From contig VZTJ01001767.1 of the NCBI GenBank assembly GCA_013397795.1, positions 177,984-241,983 on the forward strand: a stretch of DNA of 64,000 nt, in the 5' to 3' direction. Source of the stretch: Orthonyx spaldingii (Eukaryota > Chordata > Aves > Passeriformes > Orthonychidae). Under the pieces are notes generated by a model. The model made no database searches. It was not told the DNA's origin and saw only the letters and a program-made list of their open reading frames with translations. Below are positions 24,567-35,081 of the stretch, piece by piece (position 1 is the stretch's first letter; every line of letters starts with the position of its first letter). The position numbers and the translations under genes are program-made.

Positions 24567-24880
24567 CATCTGCCAGGCTGTTCCCAAGAAATATAAACAA
24601 CCCCCAGCTCCAAAATAAGTTTGTCTTAGCTGGGAGAAAGTTAAATCCTACAAAAATAATCCCAGAACTGGACTGGGATCTGAAGCAGGTGAAGATTTGT
24701 TATGAGGGTGGTAAAACACTGGCACAGCTTTCCCTGAGAAGCTGTGGCTGCCCCATCCCTGGAAGTGTCCAAATCCAGGAGCAACCTGGGATAGTGGAAG
24801 GTGTCCCCATGGCAGGGCAGGAACGAGAGGAGCTTTAAGGTTCCTTCCCACCCAAACCATTCCATGATCCTACAGTTCCA
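24567..24880 (+). mobile_element. Composite repeat copy A: unknown 5' segment plus CR1 3' end
   Basis: The second half (about 24695-24873) is a standard CR1 3' end in sense orientation, from tatgagggtggta to ccaaaccattccatgatcc. The first half (24567 to about 24695, starting catctgccaggctgttcc) does not match the CR1 wording I know, yet it recurs in the same position in copy B at 26434. The two copies agree at about three positions in four by eye. They could be copies of a CR1 subfamily with a different body, or of a SINE that uses a CR1 tail. Confidence 0.7.
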
Positions 24881-26433
24881 AGGATGTGCTGGAAAACACA
24901 GCTCCCTCTCCCCCTGGGCTCTGCAATCCCACCCTCCCTGATGTTTTTCTTGGCTGCACAAGAAGTGCCTGAGAACACCCTGTCCCACAGGCACTCACCT
25001 GTCCAACCCGGGCTCAGCTGCCTCCCCATCCCAAACCAGCACATCAGGGATGGTGATCCAGGGATAATGATGATCCAGGGACAGCATTATGGCAGCATTA
25101 CAAGTGGGACGTTTATAGGATTAAACACCTTTCAATGCAACCCACACACACAAACAGGAGTCTTTCCAAGGGAAAACTCGTCTTCCAACTCCTTGCCTAC
25201 AACAGAGGGGAGAGCCCCTCTCCTCCTGCCAAGCCTGACATGGATTAAGCCACAGGAGGGAATTCTTCATCCCTGCAATGATTAAGTCTGGGTGAACCCA
25301 CAGTGCTTCCATGACAGCACAAAAACAAGCCCCGTCCATCATCCCCTTCCCAGAGCAGCAAGTCAAGTCTTGCTCCCATAACGAGCTGGGAGCACCAGAA
25401 ATGTTTCTAAATTCCATGGAACTCCAGACTTGCAGGCCTGGGCTGGGGGAGGGGGGAGGTTCTGACAGAGGGATGATTGATTTCCAGAGGAGGCAGGAAT
25501 GTGATGCTCCAGAGAAGTCAAACACATTCATGGAAGTGTTTCTGTTCGGCAGCACACGGGGCTCTGTCTCTGTGGGGACAATGAGTTGGTTACTCAGGGG
25601 TTACTCAGGGGTTACTCAGGGGCAAGGTGATTGCAGATTCTGACCTGCACTGCTCCCACCACAGCGTGGCAGAGGAACTGCAGCAATTGCATCCCCAAAA
25701 AGTGGAGAGAGGAAAAAAAACTCCCACAGAAATACCTCACTAAGGATGGGAACCTACCCCAGGCCCTGGCTTTGTGTTTGTGCTGGAAAACATCTGTGAG
25801 CACACAGAGCCAGGCTTTAACACCTGCCTGGATATCCTCACTGCTGCCACACAATTCCCTGGATCCTCGGGCTGGAAAGGCTCCCTGGGCAGCACAGATA
25901 ACATCAAGAGAGCAGTGCCAAGTCATGCCCAAGCCGTGGATGTCCAGGGATGGCCATTCCGGCTATTCCCAGTGCCACAGCCCACGGCCTGCTCCACATT
26001 CCTGGCTTTGTGCTGCTCCTATCTCCCTGCTCCTTGGCCAGTTCTCCAGGCCAGCACAGATCCCTCCCTGAGGACGGAGCTGGGGAGGTTCCACAGCCGA
26101 ACACGACACCAGGACTCCCACACGTTCCCGAGGGCCGCTCCGGCCCTGCCCTTCCAGCCCCAGCACTTCCCTGCGCTGCTTCCACGGCTCTAGGGTTTCT
26201 AGGAACGGGAACCAGATGCTTGGAAGCTCAGGATGCAGCTAAAACAGCTCGAGTGGCCTTTGGCCTGTGAGGGCTGAGCAGGGCAGGACAAACCAAGCTG
26301 GGGTCATTTTACACAAGCCCACGAGGTTCCCACTCCGGCCAAGCTTTGGGAATGCAGCTGTGGGGAGGGAATGCTGGGATTAACGCCCCTGCCCGGCTCT
26401 GCAGGGAGGCACAGAGGTGTCACGGCTCTGGGA
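24881..26433. other. No gene; short tandem repeat and weak CpG cluster
   Basis: The 11-bp repeat at 25588 is listed separately. Around 26070-26200 CpGs become frequent (about ten in 150 bp), but the stretch is too short for an island. Open frames up to 146 codons are unrecognised. Confidence 0.4.
25588..25622 (+). repeat. 11-bp tandem repeat, three copies
   Basis: Three perfect tandem copies of ggttactcagg, followed by an extra gg. The perfect identity points to recent slippage. Confidence 0.95.
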
Positions 26434-26748
26434 ATCTGCCAGGTTGTCACCAAAAAATGTAACCAACCCAGAGTCCAAAACTGAGCTTGGTTCAGCTGGT
26501 GGAAAGATAGAATCCCACAAAAACAGTCCCACAGATGGACTGGGATCTGAAGCAGGTGAAGGTTTACAAGGAGGGTGGTGAGGGCCTGGCACAGAGGAGC
26601 CGTGGCTGCCCCATCCCTGGAAGTGTTGCGGGTTGGACAGGGCTTGGAGCACCCTGGGATAGTGGAAGGTGCCCCTGCAGGGGTGGAATGAGAGGAGCTC
26701 TGAGCTGCCTTCCAACCCAAACCATTCCATGATCTTACAGTTCTTCCA
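26434..26748 (+). mobile_element. Composite repeat copy B: unknown 5' segment plus CR1 3' end
   Basis: Same arrangement and strand as copy A at 24567. The unrecognised upstream part begins atctgccaggttgtcacc and includes ggttcagctggtgg and gactgggatctgaagcaggt. The CR1 part runs from ggagggtggtgagggcctgg to aaaccattccatgatct. Both copies continue alike to tacagttc and ttcca, then diverge completely. The flanks outside the shared 314 bp differ, so this is not a large segmental duplication. Confidence 0.7.
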
Positions 26749-27317
26749 GACCGAGACCAGCGACACACATACACACTTTTCCCCCCTCCAAATTAATATA
26801 TCTAAATTTCACTTAAGCTAATCCCAGGAATCACAGCACTTCAGGAACCATCCCTCTCCAAAAGGAAACCATTATTCCTCGTTTTCCCCAGTGACCCAGC
26901 AGCAGGTTGCTGTTAACTCATCCCGAGCCTAAAAATAGTTCTCCTTAAAGGAAATCCAAACCCTGCACTCTCCTCTTTCCCTCACTCCCTAATTAATGGT
27001 TTCCAGGTCAGCCTGGCTCTCCGGGAACATCTGTTTGTTTTCACTCCATCCAAGGAAAGGCAGAGCTGACCTGAAAGGGGAACATGGAAAAGGGTTTGAT
27101 GTCTGCAGAGCCTCCCTGCCACAGACATCCGGATGTTGGGGCCTTGGAGCAAAAAGGAGCATCCACAAAGGCACATTCCCAACTGCAGGGCTGCAGCGTG
27201 TGTGTCCCTAATTCCTAGAGGGATCTCGAGCTTCACAGGACCAGAAGGATCACCCACAGGTGCTTTTAGGAGCATTTTTGCTCCTAAATACAGAAATAAA
27301 TGCAGTTAAGTGAGCTG
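26749..27317. other. No recognisable feature
   Basis: Spacer with no recognised repeat and only open frames below 100 codons. Confidence 0.45.
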
Positions 27318-27510
27318 GACCCACAGGGATCATCCAAATCCAGCTCCTGGCCCTGCACAGACACCCCAACAACCCCTCCCTGTGCATCCCTGGAAGCGTT
27401 GTCCAAACCCTCCTGGAGCTGTGCCCATTCCCTGGGGAGCCATTTCCACCCTCTGGATGAAGAACTTTCCTAAAATCCCACCTAACCTTCCCCTGATGCA
27501 GCTTCCTGCT
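27318..27510 (-). mobile_element. CR1 LINE fragment, third subfamily, antisense
   Basis: The wording differs from the dominant subfamily: a gatcatccaaatccagctcc start, ccctgcacagacaccccaac, gaagcgttgtccaaac, tcctggagctgtgccc, accctctggatgaagaac and cctaaccttcccctgatgca. I recognise these blocks from another avian CR1 lineage. About 190 bp remain on the minus strand, with no coding part. Confidence 0.88.
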
Positions 27511-28583
27511 GGTAAAGCCACCTAAAACTCTTCAGTGGCTTCGCCACATGAGGCAGTTGCCCTCAGGAATAATTTGAACATTTATTTTCTGCACGTGGGG
27601 GAGACTTGAGCAAACCCAGGAATGGTTTTGTCTTTCAGTTTAAGTGAGGTTTCCATATTTCCAATCCATCTTACGGCAGGACAGGGAATATTTATCTTGC
27701 TTTGCACGGATCTGAGAAGAGGCAGGAGGCCGGGAAGCTCCAAGTTTGTCGCACAGGGACACCCCTGTGCCACACTCCCCAGCTTCCCTCGGCTCCCCAG
27801 CTCCATAAAACAACAGGCAAAGCTGGGAGATGCCACTGCAGCAGGAGTTTGGGAGATCCACAAAAAAACCCCAGCCCTGAGGATAACAGATATGTCATTA
27901 ATAAACATGGAACATCCTGGACAAACTGCTTCCGACAGCAAGGGCTGGAGAAGCAAGGAGGAGGCAACGTAAAAGATGAGCAGCAGGAAGATGGAAAAGA
28001 GACATCTCCCAAAAAGGAGTCTCTAAAGGAAGAGAGATGGGTAATAAAATGAAAAGCAGCTGGGAAAGAGCTGGAAGAGGGAGGAGATGGGAGTGTCCTG
28101 GTTTTCCATCCATCCAGGAACAGAACCTGGCCCCAGGAGCTCCCCTGGAATCTGTCAGCACCTCCAGCAGAGCATCACCTGTCAGCACAGCCCTGCTGGA
28201 ACTCCCAGGCTGTGCCACCGCCAGCGCAGCTCCAGCTCCCCCCAGCCAGGGATGAGCATCCCGCGTTCCAGGAGGCAGTGCTGCCTGGATGGGGACAGGA
28301 ATGTGCTGACAGGATGAGGTGATCCCTCGTTCCTCTTCCTGTCAGAGCGCTGAGCCACGCAGGAACACCGAGCCTGTGGGTGACAGCAGCTGGAGGGACC
28401 CTCGGGGGCCTCTCGAGTGACATTGGCTGGGATTGCTCCTGGCCAGGTGGGAATGGTGGAGCTGAGTGTCCCAGTGTCCCACTGCACCCTGCACTGCACG
28501 TTCCAGGCTTTGGCAGCACTGGGATAAAGCCAGAGCTGTGCCCCAGCCTGTTACAGCCCAAATCATCCCATGAAAAGTTCTCG
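27511..28583. other. No recognisable feature
   Basis: Ordinary spacer. Overlapping open frames on both strands reach 128 codons and show no known domain. Confidence 0.4.
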
Positions 28584-28678
28584 TGGAGCAGCCTGGCCTA
28601 TGGAAGGTGTCTCTGCCCACGGAACAAGACGAGGTTTGAGATCCCTCTCAATCCAGCCCATCCATGATTCTATTCCAT
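28584..28678 (+). mobile_element. CR1 LINE fragment, 3' end, sense
   Basis: A short 3' end: gtggagcagcctggcctatgg, aaggtgtctctgcccac, gagatccctctcaatcc and a tail with ccatgattctattcc. The tail keeps a recognisable ATTCTATG-type unit, the feature that ends intact CR1 copies. Divergence within the ttaaggtccc block is high. Confidence 0.85.
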
Positions 28679-31600
28679 AACTCTTCCACTGCCAATTCCA
28701 GACCAGCACCTTCAGCCAGGATCAGTGTCTGGAGCAGGAACTTCCAACCCCTCTGCCCAAAGCCCAGCAGGAAACCTCCTCAGGAACACCTTGTTGGAAA
28801 AGAGGTAAATTTTATGGACACAAAGTGCTGCCCTGAGTTCCCAGAAGCACATCCTGACCTTCAACTCAGTGTGTTAATTGAGTTAATTAAGGTCTGAATC
28901 TCTTGTGGCATCCACAAGAATTTAACCTGGTTGCACTCAAGGACAAAGTGACCATGGACAAGGATGGGGGCTGGTCTGGGAGCAGGCGCTGGGAATGAGG
29001 ATCTGGGAAGCGCTGCCTCTTGAGATCAAAGCATTAATTAAGTCCTAATTCATCCTCCTGATGAGAAAGCTGAGAAAGCACCCAGGATGTGGAGACTGGC
29101 TCTGCACTCCCAATGAGGCCAATCCCACGATGAGATTCTGTGGCTCGTTCCAGGGGTGAGGGAAGGTTATGTTTGCACTCGGAGTGAAAAGCTCCGAATT
29201 TATTTTTCCGCTCGGCAAAAGAAAACCCCAAATAATCCTTTAAGTTCAGGTCAACCCCAAAGCATGACCAATCCCTTCGTTTTGGTTTGATGCTCCTGAT
29301 CATTTTTCCCATTTGCAGAAAGGTTTGGAGGCTGTAAAATATTACTGGGAAATGGAAGAGTGGGGATATTGACCTCTGAAAATGTAGGAACAAACCAGAG
29401 CTGCCCTTTAGCGAACGATGAGCTCCCAGTGCCAACTCAGTAAAGAGCTGCAGTCAACCCCAAAATTGCATTTCTTGGCAAATAAACTCCTTATCCGGGA
29501 AAAAGTTGCCCAAATCGCCACAGACTCCAAAAACAAAGCTCCAGGATTTGAGCTCAGATCAAATCTCCATCACCACATCCAGGTTTGGATCCTCTCCGAA
29601 TGTTACCGAGTCATGACGTGGAAACATTTTAAGAAGGACTTTGATAAAAGTGATTTAATGGTGTTTAGCTTTGTTCTTGAGAGGAAAATAGAGTAATAAA
29701 GGGATTTTTTCCCCTTTATTCAGGAAAGAAAAGGTGTAGGAGGTGGGAATTTTGCCCTTCCGGGTGCTTAAACTGGTTAAATGATCCATGGAAGCATCCC
29801 TAAAAATGCACGGCCCCACCACCTGGCTGTTAATCCGCCTGCATTGTCCTCCCTTTGCCAGCCCATTTTGTGGGTTTTCCCAGTGGAAAGAATTGGGGGA
29901 TTTTTCCAGTGGTGGCTTGACCCAAAAAGCCCCAGGAGATGCCAAAAGCAGACCCAGAGTCCCACTTGGGTTTGGTTTGTTCTGGGTGTTTGTCAAAGTG
30001 CTGACAGCAAAACCCTTTCATCTGCTGGGAAAGCAGCACAGGGGCTCCCATAAAACAGCAAACCCGTGACCCTGGGAATTAAAGTACTCCAAACTCTGCT
30101 CCCTGCAAGCCAAGGCTTCTCCTCTGTTCCCAGAACTGCTGCTGCTCCAGAGAAGCCGGAAAAGAGGTGAAGCAGCACCCAAAATTCCCTTATTAAACAG
30201 CAAAATAAACACAGGCATCACACCTGGCAAAGATCTGCTGCTATGGGAAGGGACATCTCAACAGGTGACACATTCCATGAGGAATAACACAAAAAAATTA
30301 AATCCAGCATGACTTCTGCCACCCAAAGTTGGGTTTGACCTGCACACATGAAGTTTTCATAATGAAAATATTGCCCAGAAGAAACACAACAAATGAAATA
30401 TTTGCCCCAAACCCCTAAAGTTTGAAAAACTAATGATTAAACGGGAACAGAAAAAGTTTATGTGCGAGGATTAGATCTTTTGGATGTCAAGGAAATGAAA
30501 TATTCCTGTTCCAGGTGGGAAAACCTGCCCAGGGAAACTTCAGTCACACCCACACAGCTCAGGGCTGAGGCAGCAAGAACCACTCTCAGTTGGAAGCACC
30601 ACAGAAATATTCCACTTAACTTGTGTCAGTCTGAGTGCTTTGCACATCCCTGTAAAGAGAGGGCTGAGAGGTGGCAGAAGACAAAATTCCCACTTGGGCA
30701 GGAACTGAAGGGAGAAGTTTTCTCAGGAGTTTTATGCTGCTCTTTCCTTTATAAAATCCCCCCAGACTGCTCTGCCCTATCCTTCCTTCTCCCTCTTTTC
30801 TCTCCCCCAGGACTTCCTCACTCTTCACCAGCTTTCCCAACAAACGGAGAGGGCTCAGGATGGAACAAAAATAGCCCTGACTTGACACCACATTCCCAGC
30901 AATGTGCCTGGGTAAGCAGGGCTGGTCCCACGGTGACCTCCCGAGCCAGGCCAGCACGAGATGGGAGCTCACTGCCTCCTCAAAACTAAAAACAAACCAA
31001 AATTCTGCAAGGTCTGATTCTGTTCACACATCCAGCTGAGCCTACGCTGGGGAAATCCAGCAGATTTCCAAGAATTGCTCAGTTCTCAGCACGGTGAGAA
31101 GGGAAGAGAGGCCAGGGCTGCTCCCAGGGCTGCTCCAGACTCCCCTGAGCTGAGCTCAATCCCCGTTTTCGTGAAGCCTGTGGGTGGTTCAGACGGGATT
31201 TGATTGGGCTCAGGGACAGGAGGGTGTAGCTGGGAAGTTTGCATCTGGATCTCAACTCCCAAAGAGTTCAGATCCAGGGGGTTGGGCCAGGCCCATGTTG
31301 TGGATTCGTTTTCTGGATATCAAAAACCACCCGTGGGACTCGGGAAAGCCAGGCCGGGCCTGGCATAAAGGGAGCAACAGCACTGCCCTCCCTGGAGCCT
31401 GATTTACTCCAGAGAGATCCAAATCCATGCCAGGGCAGCAGGGAAGTTGTGCTCTGTGCTCACTGCCACCATTCCAGTGGACACAATAACAGCTGCTTGC
31501 TCCAGACCAGGCACAATTCCTAATGTGCTTCCCATCCGTGGATGAGCACTGCCAGACTCCTCCAAATGCACTTGGAGCTGCTATTTTTGTTTTGGGGGAA

Positions 31601-33874
31601 GAACTGCACCACTCCTCAGCTTTCACATCCAAATGGGCTTTTCCATCCTCCTCCTCCCGTTCTCCCCAGCAGCTGCTCCTGCTCCATCTGTGCTGGGAGT
31701 GGGAGCTGTGGGAGCTGGGAATGGCAGGTGGGGGCCTGGTACCTGCTGTGCTCTGGCTGCTGCTCCAGCCAGGTTTATCCACAGCTCCTCAGGATTCCCT
31801 TCATTTCACACTCCACAAAATGTGGATCCTCCTTCCCAGGAGGGTGTTCCAAAAGCTTCAGGGGCAGGGATGGAGAGTAAGGAAGGAAATGTAAGCTCAG
31901 GATGAACAGAGCTGGGGGCAGCTCTCCAGCAAGGCCACAGGAGTATCCAAAGGCCAGGGAAGCTGGGAAGGACCACAGGAGTTTTCACCTACTCCCAAAG
32001 TGATGGAAAGTCACAGTGCTGGGAATGTTTGGATTCAAAGGAGAGGGAGTTACTGCAGGAAAAAGCCCGAGGCAGTGGGATTCTAAAGGATTGTATAGGA
32101 ATATATAAAGCAGGAATATTGGGATTTCTTAAATGGAATATTGAGGGAAAGCCGTGGAGTTTGGGAGAGTTGTGCAGCCCCTCTTGCTCCAGAGTTTTTT
32201 GTGAAGTTAAACTACCAAGAGCCAAGGCCAAATCCATCAGCAGGGATCCTTAGGACACACAGTGGGCAGGATTGGGGATCTGCAGGTGCCAGGTCCTGGA
32301 GGAGGAATAAATGACAGGAACAGAGGAAGAAACATCACCCGAGGAAAAAGAGCTGGACCATATTCCATCCTCTCATCCCTCTGTAAGGAACAGCAGCTGG
32401 TGAGCCCAGCTGGCCCAGCACTGCCCACTCCGATCCCCATCTCCCTGGAAATCTCCCCCTCAGATCACATCAGTCCTTGCAGCTGTATCCCAGCACAGCC
32501 CCAGGTAGGCAGAGCTCAGAGCACACATCTGGAGCGGGGCCAGCCCAGCCCACATCTGGCTCTGCTCTGGGCTTTGTTCATCCCCGAGGCCCCGGCGCAT
32601 CCACCTCTCCTCCCTGTGCCTTTATCTCCTCCCAGGATCCCCCAGCCTGGAGCTGCTGTGTTTTCTTTGAGCTGCACTGAGGAGTTCTTTAATTAACCAG
32701 CCTTATTCCGGGCTGTTGCTGATTGTATCTGTTTAAACCAGAGGCCCAGGCCCAGATCTGCATTTCTGACACAAACCAGAGAGATCTCCCCAGCACAGCT
32801 CCCCAAACCTTCATTTCTTTTGTGTTATTGCTTTTCTGCCTTAGAGGCCAAAACAGGGGACTGAACTCTTGGAATTGGCCATGGAGTAGAGAGAGAGGTG
32901 ATCCCAGCTTCCTGCCCTTGGGAAGTTTGGGAAAACCGCGGGTATCTCATCTTGAGCTCATTCCTGATTTTTGTGTGAGGTCAATGATGGGGCTGCTCAA
33001 ATTCCCTCAAAATGTGGAGAAACACTCAGATCCCAGAAAAACTGCACAGAACCTCCTGGTCTTTGTCCCACTCCTTGATTTTACTGTTCGCTTTCCACCT
33101 CCCGGTGAATATTCCAGCCTTTTCCAGGCTGGACAGCAGGTGCAGAGTTATGGGATTTAACAGTCTGGATTTCTTTGGAAACCCTCGCTGTAAAACGCAT
33201 CAGGCTGGAGCGTGGTGCTCCGCCTGCCCCAAGGTGTTCCCAGCAGGAAGAGCCAAGGAAAACTTCAGGAGCAGCAGCCGAGCGGCGGAAGCCGATCCCA
33301 CAAAACAATTAAAGGGATGAGTTTCCAAAGGCTCATTAATTAGCTGCAGGCAAAGGGAAGTTGGAAGGGTCGGGAGAGGCTCAGGGAGTTCAGGAGGCTG
33401 CTGAGGAGGGGATTTTGTTCCTGGGAGTTCTCAGCCTTCCTTCCTTCCTTCCACAGGGGCTGGAGCTGCACGGAGCAGCCACGCGCTCCTCGGCACAGCC
33501 CGCGCCGAAACCACACATCCAAACCTTGGGATAACGCAGGGAAAGGCGGATGCAAAGCCCCATTGAGCAGCACAGAACAATAAATCCTCCTCAGAGTTTC
33601 CAGGAACCTGGAGATCGTGGCCTGGAGCTTTTCTTTCCAACACACATTGTCAGCGCCATGACATCAGCACCTCCCGATACGTGCAGGCCTCATCCAGCCC
33701 GGAGCTGCGCTCGACTCCCCATAAACATCCCACTCCCACTCCTCTGGACTTCCAGGCTCATCAATCTCCCTCACTGGGGCACTTTCAGCCTCAACCTCCA
33801 GCGATGAAATCATTGAAGTCATGGAGCTGTCCGGGGATGTGACTCAGAAGGGCCGTGACTCACCCGCCTGAGCT
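28679..33874. other. Long gene-free, CR1-poor stretch
   Basis: About 5.2 kb without a recognised CR1 piece. I see a short homeodomain-type patch near 28870-28890 (gttaattgagttaattaagg) and a tight ttctttaattaaccagcc block near 32680. A CTTC repeat at 33434 is listed separately, and there is scattered CpG at 33190-33300. Open frames reach 176 codons (31252-31782, minus) but are not recognisable. Nothing supports an exon. Confidence 0.4.
33434..33452 (+). repeat. (CTTC)n microsatellite
   Basis: Four to five CTTC units in a pyrimidine-rich context that ends in cacagg. The tract plus AG resembles a 3' splice site, but no open frame or donor supports an exon. Confidence 0.85.
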
Positions 33875-33961
33875 CTGGAGCAGCTTCAGCCCCGGGAGCA
33901 GCTCCATCTGCTCACCCCTGGGAGCAGCTCCATCCCCTCATCCATCCCTGGGAGCAGCTAT
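33875..33961 (+). repeat. Degenerate ctgggagcagctccatc tandem repeat
   Basis: About four imperfect units of ccctgggagcagctccatc with spacers of variable length (ctgctca, ccctcatccat). The first unit is the most diverged (ctctggagcagcttcagc). It is a small decayed minisatellite. Confidence 0.85.
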
Positions 33962-34943
33962 CCAAACCAAACATTTTCCAAGGAATTCGTTGGTTTGAGA
34001 TGTTGGCCACTGAAATGTTCCAAAGTTTGGCCTGGATTCATTGGGAATGCTGGACAGTGTTGGTAGAACATCGATGTGAACACCAATCCCACATTCCCTC
34101 TTTTCCCTGCCTCAGGATGAGAGGGGAAGGTACCAGCTCAGCAATCTGGGAACACCTGGATTTTGCTCCCATTCCTTTGTTTCTATCACAGATGGAGGCT
34201 GAATTAGGGGGAAAATCCAGACCTGCTCCTTGGCAGAGCTCCCCAGGAGCAGACACACAGTGAGGACAGTTTGCTTTGGCAACTTCCTTCTAGGAATATA
34301 TAAATATATAAAAATAATATCATTTTAATATCTTTGGCAAATAAAGGATCATAAAAAGAAAAGTTGGTTGGCTTTCCTGGCTGAGCCAAGAACGCACTTT
34401 AGGTTAAAAAATAGACGCTGAAAAGGACGGAGCCAGAAAAAAAAAATCCAAACCAAACATTTTCCCTGCTCTGAAGCTGCTTTAGGAATTGCTGATGCCA
34501 CTAACCCATGTCAGGGATGGTGCACGTTGCTCCTGGGAAGTGGCTGATCCACAAAACTCAGGCCACACCTTTAGGGAGACATCCTGGAGACAAATCAGGT
34601 TCAGTCAGATCCCAAATCCCGAATTTATTAACCTGCTCTCATGCTCTGGAGTGGATTTCTCCCAGTGCAAATCACTGGGCTGACAATGCACAATGAGGCA
34701 AAGGAGCAACCATGAGTCCAGTGTGGAATTGTTCTCCTTTTCCCTTTTTCCCTTTCCCTGATCTTAATCCCAAAACTTGCAGACTCTCTCTTGCCCCCAG
34801 CTTCTCACTGACCTTAGATCCAATCAGCTCTTTGACAATTAATGTGGATTTTTCATATGAAAAAGGATATTTTTTGCTTCAAGAGGGCTCCAGGAGGCCA
34901 AAGCTTGGCCAACACAAAACAGTCCAAGAAGGAGAGCAGGGAT
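33962..34943. other. No gene; A+T-rich patch at 34.29-34.36 kb
   Basis: The patch tataaatatataaaaataat near 34298 is simple A+T-rich DNA. The rest is unremarkable spacer with open frames below 90 codons. Confidence 0.45.
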
Positions 34944-35081
34944 AGATGGAATAGTGGGAAGGAATTCCTCCCTGTGAGAGGGGGAGGCCCTGGCACAGGG
35001 TGCCCAGAGAAGCTGTGGCTGCCCCTGGATCCCTGGAAGTGTCCAAGGCCAGGCTGGAATAACCTGGGATAGTGGAAGGTG
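34944..35081 (+). mobile_element. CR1 LINE fragment missing its 3' terminus, sense
   Basis: Reads gatagatggaatagtggg, ctccctgtgagaggggga, ggccctggcacagggtgcc, cagagaagctgtggctgcc, gtccaaggccaggctgg and acctgggatagtggaaggt, then leaves the family abruptly. The terminal ttaaggtcccttccaac block is absent. CR1 copies are made from the 3' end, so loss of that end means a deletion or rearrangement after insertion. Confidence 0.92.

Noticed and set aside
33190..33320. Possible C2H2 zinc-finger fragment (peptide CSACPKVFP)
   Set aside because: There is only one Cys pair, and no properly spaced histidines or linker follow. The frame ends soon after, and nothing nearby supports an exon.
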